Of a DNA stretch of 64,000 nt, positions 1 through 10,795 are shown one piece after another. This stretch comes from Reticulitermes speratus. Taxonomy: Eukaryota > Arthropoda > Insecta > Blattodea > Rhinotermitidae. The stretch is taken from positions 39,719,408 through 39,783,407 of the forward strand of contig JAJKFL010000003.1 in assembly GCA_021186555.1 (NCBI GenBank), in the 5' to 3' direction. Numbering within the stretch: position 1 is the first letter of the stretch; every line of letters starts with the position of its first letter. The notes under the pieces are model-generated. The model ran no database searches. It saw only the letters and a list, made by a program, of their open reading frames with translations, and was not told the origin of the DNA. The position numbers and the translations under genes are program-made.

Positions 1-1260
1 GAGAGCGAGCGATGATGATGCTGATGAAGGAGAGCAGTGGTTCGGGCTTGCGCCGCGTGAGGTCTCTGGGTCCTTCCAGTTGGGTCGTTACAGCCGTTCT
101 CATCTGGAATCGTGCAGTTTCGGGGTAAAATTGAGATCGTGTACGACATTGCCTACAACATCATTCATCATTCGGCGTATAATCACATTTTAAGGATTCT
201 TAAAATACAATTCTGTGTACTAATTTTATACAGTCGATCTTTTTGCAGACATAGAAATTTAATAATTTTCAATTGCTAAGTGTCTAAAGGTGCAGATTCC
301 ATTCAGCCTTGCACGCGAGCATCTGTACGATAAACCGAGTTTTAATCTGTGCTGAAATAATTGTATTGTGTTTTATTTTAAGTTTCTAGCAGGAATAATA
401 CAAGAAATGTGCTGTAATTGTTGCTGTTGAGTGGAAAGTACGTTTGTATTGTTATGTGAACAGGTGTATACATAGACTAAACAGGTAATTAATATAGTGA
501 TGCTTTTTAAATGCCCTATAACCGTGCATTGAGCAATTAGATATGGTAGCGAAACCAACAAATCCACAAAAGTGTATGAAAGTACATTACAAACATAGGA
601 TACCTCCTACATGTTTTGGAAGTATACTATGTTTGTAATACACTTTCATATACTTATGCGCATTTGTTAGTTTCGCAACCATATCTAATAGTGATGCGTA
701 TTCTTACGAATATAAAACGGTGATATACTGGGCAAAGGAGAATTTTTTTCCTAGTAGGAAGTACAGTATTTAAAATACTGTCTGTATAAAATTTCTATCA
801 CAATTTTTAAAATTAGGTTTATGGATGGTTATAGACAATTTATTATTGACGCCACCAATGAAGACTGTGTTGTCGAAATTAGTGTCAATTTACTAAAACT
901 GTGGAAAGCAACAGAGGTTAAATAGGGAAAATAAATCTCAGAGCAGTTGCGCCGGTCTTAAATTCTACATGATCACCGGTCTCGAAACCATGTCCGCTTG
1001 AAGAAAATACTGTGTACGAAGCGAAAGTAACAATCTAATTAAACCCCAGTTCCTGTTTCAGGATAGTACAAATTCTGCACTTTGTTTTGAACTGTAGTTT
1101 TAGCGATGTGCTTCTTGCCTTTTTCGCTGTACAGCAGCACTACAAGGAGCGATACTGTGTTATAATGAAGTTTCGTTATTATGGCTATTGTGTCAGCTGA
1201 TTATCATTGTGCCATTGTTTCGGATACGAACTAAAATGTTATTTTCTCGGTTATTAACAG
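1..1260. other. 5' flank or 5' untranslated region of the membrane-protein gene
   Basis: No coding sequence is recognisable. The first 125 bases are clearly richer in G and C than what follows and could be part of a 5' untranslated exon or promoter, but no transcription start can be fixed by eye. From about 130 to 1240 the DNA is AT-rich and holds only the foldback at 537-688. The stretch ends in a plausible splice acceptor (TTATTAACAG, ending at 1260), so a further non-coding exon upstream is likely. Confidence 0.4.
537..688. repeat. Foldback (MITE-like) element
   Basis: About 62 bases beginning TTAGATATGGTAGCGAAACC are repeated as an imperfect reverse complement ending GGTTTCGCAACC-like sequence at 688, around a short loop near 600-625. 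There is no coding capacity. This is the form of a small non-autonomous DNA transposon of the foldback type; the superfamily cannot be told from one copy. Confidence 0.65.
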
Positions 1261-1271
1261 ATTTGGATATA

Positions 1272-1332
1272 ATGTATCACAAAATAGCCTACGTACGTGC
1301 TTCATGCCTGGTGTTAGCAGTCACAGCCCTTG
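1272..1332 (+). CDS. Exon A: signal-peptide exon of an EB-like type I membrane protein
   Basis: Twenty codons plus one base, starting MYHKIAYVRASCLV and continuing to VTAL, form a typical short signal peptide: basic n-region, hydrophobic core, small residues near the end. The ATG has A at -3. The exon is preceded by an acceptor ending at 1260 (TTATTAACAG), so the full exon is probably 1261-1332 (72 bases). It ends in a donor (G|GTAATA) in phase 1, exactly the phase needed to join 24621, where the split codon becomes GAG (Glu). The predicted full protein from this start is about 303 residues. The 23-kb first intron is long but fits a large insect genome. Splicing this exon instead to the acceptor at 2209 would stop after one further codon, so it is unlikely to be coding upstream of the 2361 exon. 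Confidence 0.65.
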
Positions 1333-1350
1333 GTAATACGTAATTGAGAT

Positions 1351-1386
1351 GCAACAAATAATAATAATAATAATAATAATAATTTA
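1351..1386. repeat. (TAA)n microsatellite
   Basis: About ten copies of TAA lie just downstream of exon A. A simple repeat with no further signal. Confidence 0.8.
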
Positions 1387-1694
1387 ATTTTTGTTTATTA
1401 CTTAATATTGTTAATTATAAATTAATAATAGCATTGCATTATGTTGCTACAGTAGCGCCATGTGATTTGTGTAATAAACAGCAAGTCCATTGAAAATGTT
1501 GACATACACATTTGAATATCGTAATAATATTTCACTGCCTCAGTAAGACTATATTGTGCACAGATATTTGTGGCGTATAATGCGGTACTCACATTACCCA
1601 TTTTCGTCTCTGGATGCCTTTAGGTTTTAAGAGAGTAGCGTTGCTAACAGAGAAGCAGCCTGACAGTGCGTAAAAGTAGCCGTAACATTGTCCT

Positions 1695-1915
1695 TGTCAA
1701 AGCCTTGAAGGCATATAAGGGGAGTAGAGGTATTGCTGCACTCGGTCTTAACTGCGACGCTATTTGGGGTGAGTCGTTAAATTCACGCCGCGGCCCTGGC
1801 CGCTGTACCCCCGGTATCTGTCGAATAGGAGGCTGGTTGGACCTTGAAGCCCGTGTGGACATTTTGGAGAACAGAAATCTCTTGCTTGTACCTGGAATTG
1901 AAACCCTAATTTTCT
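1695..1915 (-). repeat. Degenerate SINE-B fragment, antisense
   Basis: The sequence matches, on the reverse strand, the tail shared by copies at 11985, 12193, 39318 and 46818. The shared landmarks are a GGAGTAGAGGTAT block, a TAGGAGGCTGG block and a GGACATTTTGGAGA block. It lacks a clear Pol III head. Open frames here on both strands are by-products of the repeat. Confidence 0.65.
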
Positions 1916-2360
1916 GAAAGTGTGTAAACTGTTTTAATGTGTAGCAGTTTTTAAGCCCTTTCAGATAAAGAGAAAAATACTGAATTTTATAATGTTTATT
2001 CCAGAAGAAAGTACAGTATATTATTCTAAAAATATTATTGAACGCCGCATAACAACATTTCAGCACAAATTAAAACCTCGGTATAGAAGGACTGTTCAGC
2101 GTCTCTGCAGTAAGGATGTATTAAACCTTTTTGCGCGTTACAGTTGTCTAAGAGAGTTGCCTGCTAGCTTTTATCTTATGTCTAAAGGTTTTTTTCTGCT
2201 GTTAACAGGAAAGTAAGTGCTTAAAAGTGAGAAGTGTTGCGTGTTCTAAAGAATTTCCAACGAACGATGTCTCGGTCAGGCATTCATCTAATAAGTGACT
2301 GAAGTGTGAAGGAGTGATACTCATAATGAGACAGGTTGATAACAATGAGAACGCCACCGT

Positions 2361-2664
2361 ATGTCTCGTTACTCAGAGAATAAATACAACGACAATGAGA
2401 TGACTTGCCTCATGTGTCACCAGCTGGTGGTGCATGCGTTTGGACCGCCGCCTCGCGGCCGCCGCCATAATTTAAATCGATTTCTCATGTTTTTACTTAT
2501 GTGTTGCTGTTACTGTACTGCGGTCGTACAGCCATTGTTGCAGTTAGAGGAACCAGAATTGTTACTGCAACGTCGCGAAACGGCGGACCAGCAGGACTAT
2601 TATCGTGATGACGATGAACGTGGCTCAGTCAATGAAGAAGAGGAGGAGGAGACTAATACCACTG
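2361..2664 (+). CDS. Exon B: candidate alternative first coding exon with hydrophobic anchor
   Basis: A 101-codon frame starts MSRYSENKYNDNEMTC. It has a basic stretch (RGRRHNLNR, about residues 33-41), a hydrophobic run of about 16 residues (FLMFLLMCCCYCTAVV, about 42-57) and an acidic tail rich in E and D. It ends in a consensus donor (G|GTAAGT) in phase 1, which fits the exon at 24621 in frame. A good acceptor (TTTTTTCTGCTGTTAACAG) ends at 2209, so the exon may be 2210-2664 with a 5' leader. An in-frame stop at 2346 makes 2361 the first usable ATG. Its context is weak, and another ATG overlaps it out of frame. If used, the product would have about 384 residues and an unusual N-terminus in which the hydrophobic run acts as a late signal sequence. 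It could also be leader sequence that happens to be open. Confidence 0.5.
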
Positions 2665-4436
2665 GTAAGTCTCAACGTCACATATATCATAATAGTAGAG
2701 CGTTATTCATGTTAACTGGAAGCCTTGTCACCACAACATGGCACAACATAGGGTCGCTAACGGGTAACTTCACTAAAGGAAATACTTGAACTTAAGAATA
2801 ATATGAATTGGTGTGATCTTCACTCTTCTAGGATGTTACACAGAGTTGATCAACGTTGCGTAACACCCCAGAAGAGCGAATTTCTCATTTACACCGCTGT
2901 GGAAGCTTTAAATCACGCATGCATTGATGTCTTAACCTCCATATCAGTACATATTTCTCATAGCCCGATATTTCGATCCCTCAGCTTGTTCTACTACTTA
3001 CGTTAGCTAGTAAAGGGTTACAAGTATGTGAAAGGTGAGCACAAATAATCTTTAACGATACCGTCTTTATTGTGAAGCGGTTCAGGCAATAGAACATCCC
3101 AACTTCAATATATCAAACCACACTGACATTAAACTGTGGCATTTGTTCTCCAATGGTTGAATGTTCAGGTGTTGTGCCTTACCCGACAGCTTTACTGTAA
3201 AAATGTTAAAGATTCATGCATTAGGGTGGTGTAATATGTGTAGAGGAACATTTTATGGCAATAGTGCTATGTGAAAACCTTAAAACCCTGCGGGGGCCGC
3301 AAACCACTTATTGAAAGAAAAATTTCTGGTTTTTTTTCAAGGAAAATTTATTTTGTATTAAGCGATGAAAGGACTATAATTACTACTAATTATTAGTATT
3401 ATTGCAGTAAGTTAATATATTAATTATAATTTCAGTTTATAACTTCCACTATTTTGAAGAATGAAAACGTCAATGAGAATCTCGCCACTTTCTTGGTCAC
3501 TGATTTTGTAAGGACATGTACAGAGTAAAATTATGATTGAAATACGCATGTGCTAATTGTTATCAGAACGTATTTAAAGCTGAAGCTCTGTATTTTCCTC
3601 ACTCCTCTCACTGTAAGGTTTCTAACATACGATATTTGCCCATGCAATATGCACGAATCCCGTTACGGCTTAAATATTGTTGTGATAGGGGTGGGGAGGG
3701 GCATACGTTAAGTCTGTTCGAAAACAGTCGCGGGCCTCATAAGTCAGCGGGCCGCAGGTTGCTCATTAATGGCTTAGTGCGTCGATTAATGTATTAAAAT
3801 ACAATGGCATGAATTAAAGGTTTAAACTGAGAATGATGATTAAGAATGGAGACAGTTGCGTATATAACATTCGTAGACCTGTGTATTTGTCATCTAGTAA
3901 GAAGTAATCTCATGGCTTGTTGGGAAACCTATGTCTATACCAGGATTCAAGTAGGAAGGATAATGTCATAGCGCTAGTCAAGCATAATAATGGGTTGTGT
4001 TTGTAATCACGTGTATTGATAATTTGCATGTCTAACAAAGCCAGACTGTAAAGTGGCCGAAGCTACCAGCAACCAGATAGGTGCACCTTCAAATGTCAGA
4101 AAGAATACAGGCTGTGCAGGAGGCGGTGTCTACCTAGATAACATCAGATAGCTGTCCACCCTTCGATTTCGGACGGTGAGCAGTTGCAAAACGGAGATGA
4201 CACTTGAAGTCTGGATGTTGAGTTACGTATAGAAACATCAGCAGGGAATGGAATTTATCAAATTTTGACGCTGAACTTTAAAGAGGATTTTACTAGTTAA
4301 TTATTTTTCTTGCTGGAATCGCCATATTTGTGTGTAACCTCGTAACCGTTTATATCTCATATATTCCGCCACTCTTGTGTTCTATGTGCCTTGGAATGTA
4401 TCACGAAATCTGAATCCAAAATGTAAAGCACAAAAT
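2665..4436. other. Intron 1, first part: nothing recognised
   Basis: AT-rich sequence with no exon, RNA gene or repeat family that I recognise on either strand. Confidence 0.5.
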
Positions 4437-4650
4437 CTTAATTCATTGTGTAAAGCACGAAATCTTAAAATCAAAATGTAAAGCACGAAATTTTAATCTG
4501 TTATTTAAAGCACAAAAGTTTAATCTGTTATGTACAGCACGAGATCTTAATCCGAAATGTAAGGCACGAAATCTTAATCCATTACGTAAAGCACGAAATC
4601 TTAATTCATTACGTAAAGCACGAAATCTTAATCGAAAAATTGAAGCATGA
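4437..4650. repeat. 27-bp tandem repeat, about 8 diverged copies
   Basis: Units of the form GTAAAGCACGAAATCTTAAT plus about seven bases follow each other with a 27-base period; copies near 4560-4640 are the most alike. Because 27 is divisible by three, the reverse strand stays open and reads as nine-residue repeats (RFRALRNGL type). The open frame there is a product of the repeat and not evidence for a gene. Confidence 0.8.
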
Positions 4651-6204
4651 TAACTGAATTCCAAATGTAATACGCGAAATTTGTGGTTCTGAATAATTGG
4701 ACTAAATAATGATAAATGGGATAAACAGGCGGGTTATCTCAGTATCTCAAAAGTTTTATTTCCGTGTGCAAAGAGCACATATTTGCCTTATTTTGGCATT
4801 CTGTATATCCGTATGGTTTGTTTCACGCATCGCACAAAACGGCTTGCACTGTGGCCCGACAATATCACTGCCATGTGACCCCACAGATTCTCAAGAGCAC
4901 AGCCATAATTACACTCCATTTGTGTGGCCCAGTCTTTATAACCTAATAAAGCATCAACAGTTGTGCCATTTCGTGAAGAGCATCGCAGTTATTTACATAC
5001 GTAGCTGTATAACAGTTTTATGTTTAGGGGTATACGAAGCTCTGCCGAGTTTACAGCTTGTTAGCTCGTTTTAGACTGCTTCATATAATGTGCCTTTGGT
5101 TTTATTAGGCCCTTTGAACCGCTTACGTATATTTTAATAGCTTTTAAGAGATCGAAATTGTCTCAAATATCTCGGTCCGGGAGCCAGCATTTCCTATTGA
5201 TTGCCTCCAGGTAAATGCCCGGAAGTGACCTCAAATCAGGCCGTCGTTCCCAGTTCATTATATTTCCTCATCCTGTCGTTCGGATGCTGTAGCCTATAGT
5301 AACATTTACTGAGAGCATTTTTTAATAAGCCACAAGTAATCAGTACGAAAGTACTATGTTCAACTCTCAACCCAAATTCGCCGCAATAATCTGAAAGTTT
5401 TACTTCACTTTTACGATTTTTGATGTGGGTTATGGATTAGTGCAGTCATTGTTATTGTGCTTCTGGCTTTCTGGGAGTCTGTGAAGTTATGTACAAGCGT
5501 TACACTGTTCAATATGTGTATGTGTATTTTATGGATCCCTGTAATTCTATTAAATAAATAATTTTCCCAGATAAATGCTTATTGAGACAGACTATACATA
5601 TTCATTTTATGAATAGTGAGCTCTGAATTGGGCTAAGGCAAATGAAATACTTATATGCCAAGGCAAGTAGGTAGTGTATAATGTTCTTTATGTCGCGTTT
5701 TATCAAATTCTGTCCAGGGCTCAGAGAGATGTTTCACGCAATAATATGCACTCATATAAGTAACGGGATTCTTAAAACGGACAGAGGTGGATGAAATTTA
5801 CACATAGTAATAGTCTTATAATTGCCCTATATCCATTTTAACCATTGTGTGTCAAAGGAACCAAATGATACAAGCAAAAATTAACTAAGGTCCATAACTA
5901 TAAAGTTGTCTTCCATATTCTTCCATATTAACAAAATTCGACTATTCTGACGTCATGCCCTCTTTGTGCACCGTAGTGAGTTCGAACGAATTCTGTTTAA
6001 TATTGTACAATTTAAATTGTGGGCAAAACGAACATGACCCCCCCCCCCCCCCCGAAGCGCATAATCGGAGGAAATGTGCGTTACGTAATTTTTAGTCCTA
6101 GCAGACCAAACAGAAAAATAGATCAATGAAATGATGCAGATCAGTAAATGACGCAAAGAAGTCGTAAGACTTTACGTTACTTGTACCTTACATTTTTAAT
6201 TATA
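4651..6204. other. Intron 1: nothing recognised
   Basis: A 121-codon open frame at 4709-5074 has no recognisable domain and no supporting splice pattern, so I treat it as chance. A run of cytosines lies at about 6039-6053. Otherwise featureless. Confidence 0.5.
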
Positions 6205-6267
6205 TATATCTTATGCAGACAAATGTACATTGTTTTGTGTTATTTAACACAATTTTTATTAAATGCT

Positions 6268-6310
6268 GCCCAACATGTTTCTAGCCTATATAAGGCTCAT
6301 CTTCAGGGGC
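6268..6310 (-). ncRNA. Minimal type I hammerhead ribozyme motif
   Basis: Read on the reverse strand: GCCC, then CTGAAGA (core CUGANGA), stem II GCCT-TATAT-AGGC flanked by an extra pair, then GAA, the palindrome ACATGT, T as cleavage base, and GGGC closing stem I against GCCC. All conserved core bases are present. Stem III is only the short palindrome, the form said to work through dimerisation. Predicted cleavage is immediately 5' of GGGC. Confidence 0.75.
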
Positions 6311-6650
6311 TCTTTCGTTGAAATTACAGCAGCTATATTATTGGTATATAAAACTCTTAAAATGCCGTTAGATGTACTTCACGTGACTTTGACCTATATA
6401 AACTCCCACCCTAATCTTTGTACAGTCAGTAGGCCTCCAACAAATCTATAGTGAAAGCAGAATGACTGTTACAGGTATGTACGATCAACAACCGTTCTAC
6501 CAAACAGAATTTTAATTGTAATTTTATCTTAAATGTTTTAACTTAGGGACGTTTTAATATTGTTTTCAGATATCAATAACCAGGCACATCTAACGGCATT
6601 TTAAGAATTTTATATACCAATAATATAGCTGTTGTAATTTCAACGAAAGA

Positions 6651-6693
6651 GCCCCTGAAGATGAACCTTATATAGGCTAGAAACATGTTGGGC
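6651..6693 (+). ncRNA. Minimal type I hammerhead ribozyme motif
   Basis: Partner of the motif in the opposite arm. GCCC at 6651-6654 and GGGC at 6690-6693 form stem I. The core CTGAAGA and GAA are intact and stem III is ACATGT. One change in stem II (ACCT instead of GCCT) weakens one pair. Confidence 0.7.
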
Positions 6694-7010
6694 AGCATTT
6701 AATAAAAATTGTGTTAAATAACATAAAACAGTGTACATTTGTCTGCGTAAGATATAAGTCGTAAGACATTTTATTGCGCCGTGAAGTGTTTGGAACTTTA
6801 TTTTCGGTGTTAGGAGGAACGTCCGGAGTTTGGTCGTGGAATGTCGGTAGCACTGTCGCTGTAGCAAAGGAACTTGGACTGCAGATATCAGAGAACAGGT
6901 TTCTGAAAAGAATATATGCTTGCATCTCAAGACACTGAGAGACAAAGTTAACAGGAAGGCGGAGAAAATTATGCAGTAAAGAATTTTATGATTTGTATTA
7001 ATCGTTGCGT

Positions 7011-7262
7011 TCCGATCCCGGTCGCCGCGCGATCTAAGGCGTGGGTCTGCGGCCTGTCGCTTACTGGGATTGCGGGTTCGAATCCCGCCGGGGGCATGGG
7101 AATCTGTCGCTTTTGAACGTTGTGTGTTGTCAGATAGAGGTCTCTGCGACTGGCCGATCTTTCGTCCAGCGGAGTCATACCGATCGTGGTGTGTCTGAGT
7201 GTGATATCGAAACCTCAATAATTAGGAGGCCTAGGCCCGAGTAGGACTGTTGCGCCACAGGG
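7011..7262 (+). repeat. tRNA-derived SINE, family A
   Basis: A tRNA-like head has a box A region (GCGATCTAAGGCGTGGG) and a clear box B (GGTTCGAATCC). It is followed by a tail of about 170 bases shared with the copy at 15608. The tail ends in an A-rich run at 7266-7275. The head resembles a class II (Leu/Ser-type) tRNA but lacks an intact cloverleaf, so it is not a tRNA gene. Confidence 0.85.
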
Positions 7263-7289
7263 GGAAAAAAAAAGTTAAATAGTCTGTTG

Positions 7290-7560
7290 TTAGGGTGACC
7301 AAATTAAGGAAGATGAGATGGGTGGGGCATATAGCACGCATGATCGAGATGAAAAATGCATGCAGAATATTGATCTTCATTCCTGTGGATATAAATATTG
7401 AGGTAGCTCTGATAAAGAGTTTGTGTGTTGTGAACTGGATTCATCTGATTAAGAGCACTGATAAGTGGTTTGTTCTTATGGACATGACAATGACTGTCGG
7501 GTTTTATAAGTGGCGTGGGATTTCTTGAGAAGCTGAGCGACTATCTTTATCTCGAAAATA
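7290..7560 (+). mobile_element. 5'-truncated non-LTR retrotransposon 3' end
   Basis: Short translated stretches match the tail that I recognise from insect endonuclease/reverse-transcriptase elements: KMRWVGHIARM near 7300, then WIHLIKSTDKW near 7440. Nucleotide landmarks of the 3' untranslated end (TTTCTTGAGAAGCTGAG) close it. The middle is decayed. The same tail recurs at 17400, 19895, 26735, 34645 and 57234. Confidence 0.7.
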
Positions 7561-9998
7561 TTCCTGCGTCTTGTTCGTCATTCCATTTAGGCCTAACTAC
7601 GTGTACGAAACCAATCAGTGTGGTGTGCAGAAGCGAACACGCAGTCCGTATGCAAACGTGTGCGTAGCTACTTCCGACAAACATAATCTAATCTGAACAC
7701 TGCACAGGGTTTACTGACTTGCTGTCGAAGCTTGCGCAGAGAAACCTCTCTGGAAATTTATTTCGTGAGCAGAAGGGGTAACTACGGTAGCAATTCTGTA
7801 CGAACGCGTTTGCCCTACATTGTACTCAACCCATCCTACGGTACCAGATCGATCCAGGGCTACTGCAGTCATGGTAATTACCCTTCTCCACGCCCCTTTT
7901 CCAACATCCACCCCGACTACATCGTCAATCACAGCATCGAAAGTCATGGGCCTAAAGGTCTATCGCAGTTGCAGGAGATTCGGATATGATTTCTAACATA
8001 AATTATCAGCACTGCAATGTATGTCTGTGGGATCGTGGCTTCGAGACTCGACCAGCACAGTGACTATTCTAACAGTCTCCCCACGGTTTTACTCAGTCAA
8101 TCCAGCACGTGCAGGACTAATACCTGAGGAAGGGCGACTGCCAATTCCTTCTGCATCTTGCTCAGTTCATCAGTCATAATAAGAAAATAACTTCTCAGTG
8201 GACACCAAACAACTTCCGCAGTTCGTAAAGCGTTTTTCAATAAACTGTCAGGCAATAAGATTATTATGTAGTGGCAGATATATAAGGAGACAATAAAACA
8301 AAATTACAGATTTTACGTACATTCGTATTCCAGTAGATTGCCTATTAAAAATGTTCCATTCGTCCGTCCTTCCGTTCTTCTTATGCATGATAAAAATCTC
8401 GGAGAGGGCTGAACGGATTTCCTTTTAGCGTGACTCATCCCGTTGTGCTACTTATGTAAAAACCAATAAGTATCCGTCGAACACAACGTATAAGAACCAA
8501 CCGCAACATGTTTCGGCTATTGCCTAAGCTATAATCACGCTGTATAAGATTTACAAAAAGCTGTAACGTACAGCAATGCAAGTAATATTATTCAATCTTG
8601 AGTAGTATTACTTGTGCTGTTTTTACTGGACGGATTATCATGAAATTAAATATTTTGGAACTGTGCTAAATCTGATCGAAATACCCCGACTTTCGGCAAA
8701 CTTGGACAGAAGTAGCGGACACTTAGTATGAAGACGTACATGCGTTTATGCGCCCATCTCGAGCGTTAACTCGCTGCAATTTATCAGAAGGAGATCTTTG
8801 AAAGGTTTCAAACAATTGTGAGTTTCGTGAAAATCAATACAGTGCACGCCATGCTTCTCCTAACGGCGTAAATTATGTTTTTCCCTATTTGCTACACTTG
8901 TCCGATTTGGATAAAATTCTGTATAAGAAATTTCCGTAAATATGTATTCGGTAATTGAAAGTTTCGTAAAAATTGGCACAGTGAAAGCCGTACTTTATTT
9001 ACGGGAGTCAATTAATTTCCATCCTTAATTTCCACATTTGCTGTCCGATTTGGATGAAATTTAGTACAATAGATCTGTATGTAATTCTGTTGAACACTTA
9101 CATGTTTCGTCAAAATCGGCACAGGAACGACCTACTTTTCTGATGGACGTAGGTGAAATTTCGTTTACGCGTGCGTTGTGAAACCTACGATATTTTGACA
9201 GTAAAAAAAAAAGCCTTGGTAAAGTGTGTGCTACTTCACGAAGCACACCAATTGCCATCTTGCTCACTACAAAGAAACTGCGATATGTTCGAGCAGTAAC
9301 CACATGAGAAGATGAAAAATTAAGGATACTAACGACAAGATTTTAATTGTGAGGCAATAATGTTATACCATAAAACCATAACCATAATAAAGGTTAAAAG
9401 ATCTCTTATGCAACCATCCGTTTAATGCACAATTCTACTGCAATTACCAATGCTAGATATACATACTGTTAACGTCTTTATATAAACAACAAACCAGCAC
9501 ATTTCATCTCGGACGGACCAGTTTGTCCACAGTTTCAGAGGTCATAAAACTCCAGTTTTGTTTGAAGTAACATCGGAAATCATGAGATCTGCACTCTTCT
9601 GCGATATTATGCACCTTTGAGTGGTAGTTCTTTACCGACGTTTCGGGACAACCTATCGGTCCCATCTTGACCCTTGAAGGTAGAGCCAGAAAGGCCACAG
9701 ATGATAATATTACACGTCGCATACGCATTTCATGCAGGATAACTAAGACTACACACACTCAGAATATATAATACTTATTGCTTTTCCACGGCAACAATCG
9801 TTACGCGAAAATGCCTCAATGTTACGTTTATACGTACATTGTTTTTTAATAAAGTGCCGGTATTCACCCTTGAGAGCAGGTAATATCGAAAACGTCTCTT
9901 GCCTGCCTATTAAAGATAAGAAAAAATACTGATATTCCTATTTCGTATTGTGAAAATATTGTGGAATGAAAACAGCAGATAAAATCTATCTTTTCCTC
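7561..9998. other. Intron 1: old dispersed repeats and degenerate hammerhead-like pieces
   Basis: No exon recognised. At about 8860-9130 two or three related modules of the form TGTCCGATTTGGATGAAATTT follow each other; similar text occurs at 16560 and 20600, so this is a dispersed repeat. A decayed hammerhead-like piece (GCCGAAACATGTTGCGG on the reverse strand, broken core) lies at about 8500-8545, and a better one at 9629-9683. Confidence 0.5.
9629..9683 (-). ncRNA. Degenerate hammerhead-like motif
   Basis: On the reverse strand, GTCAAGATGG (a damaged CTGAAGA) is followed by a stem II of GGGAC/GTCCC, then GAA, the palindrome ACGT, C, and GGTA. The upstream TACC that could pair with GGTA is displaced by about seven bases. 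Recognisable as a relative of the intact motifs, but probably inactive. Confidence 0.45.
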
Positions 9999-10795
9999 CG
10001 AGTTCTGTAATATTCATGTAATGCCTCACCGTCAATAACGTGCCAGTTCTGTAATATTCATGTAATGCCTCACCGTCGATAACGTGCCAGTTCTGTAATA
10101 TTCATGTAATGCCTCACCGTCAATAACGTGCCAGTTCTGTAATATTCATGTAATGCCTCACCGTCAATAACGTGCCAGTTCTGTAATATTCATGTAATGC
10201 CTCACCGTCAATAACGTGCCAGTTCTGTAATATTCATGTAATGCCTCACCGTCAATAACGTGCCAGTTCTGTAATATTCATGTAATGCCTCACCGTCAAT
10301 AACGTGCCAGTTCTGTAATATTCATGTAATGCCTCACCGTCGATAACGTGCCAGTTCTGTAATATTCATGTAATGCCTCACCGTCAATAACGTGCCAGTT
10401 CTGTAATATTCATGTAATGCCTCACCGTCAATAACGTGCCAGTTCTGTAATATTCATGTAATGCCTCACCGTCAATAACGTGCCAGTTCTGTAATATTCA
10501 TGTAATGCCTCACCGTCAATAACGTGCCAGTTCTGTAATATTCATGTAATGCCTCACCGTCGATAACGTGCCAGTTCTGTAATATTCATGTAATGCCTCA
10601 CCGTCAATAACGTGCCAGTTCTGTAATATTCATGTAATGCCTCACCGTCAATAACGTGCCAGTTCTGTAATATTCATGTAATGCCTCACCGTCAATAACG
10701 TGCCAGTTCTGTAATATTCATGTAATGCCTCACCGTCAATAACGTGCCAGTTTTGTAATATTCATGTAATGCCTCACCGTCAATAATGTGCCAGT
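9999..10795. repeat. 44-bp satellite array, about 18 copies
   Basis: The unit CCAGTTCTGTAATATTCATG continues through TAATGCCTCACCGTCAATAACGTG and repeats every 44 bases with almost no divergence. The only recurrent variant changes CAATAACG to CGATAACG, at 10077, 10341 and 10561, which are six and five units apart. Only the last unit carries several private changes (TTTTGTAA, AATAATGTG). Low divergence indicates recent amplification or strong homogenisation. Confidence 0.95.

Larger units (their letters stand above)
6205..6756. mobile_element. Long foldback element carrying a hammerhead motif in each arm
   Basis: Arms of about 171 bases (6205-6375 and 6586-6756) are nearly exact reverse complements of each other, around a unique spacer of about 210 bases. 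Each arm holds one hammerhead ribozyme motif (6268-6310 on the reverse strand, 6651-6693 on the forward strand). Penelope-like retroelements are known to carry minimal hammerheads in their terminal repeats, and those repeats may be inverted, so a non-autonomous relative is the best guess. No reverse transcriptase or GIY-YIG frame is present. Open frames inside the arms are incidental. Confidence 0.7.

Noticed and set aside
1644..2066. Open frames on both strands at 1644-2216
   Set aside because: They overlap a SINE-B fragment and have no domains or consistent splice sites.
4709..5074. A 121-codon frame with a hydrophobic start, possible extra signal-peptide exon
   Set aside because: No donor in the needed phase at a sensible place and no domain; the two overlapping frames look like chance.
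9999..10795. Regular 44-base repeats that look CRISPR-like in spacing
   Set aside because: The whole 44-base unit is repeated with no unique spacers, and the context is a eukaryotic intron; it is a satellite.
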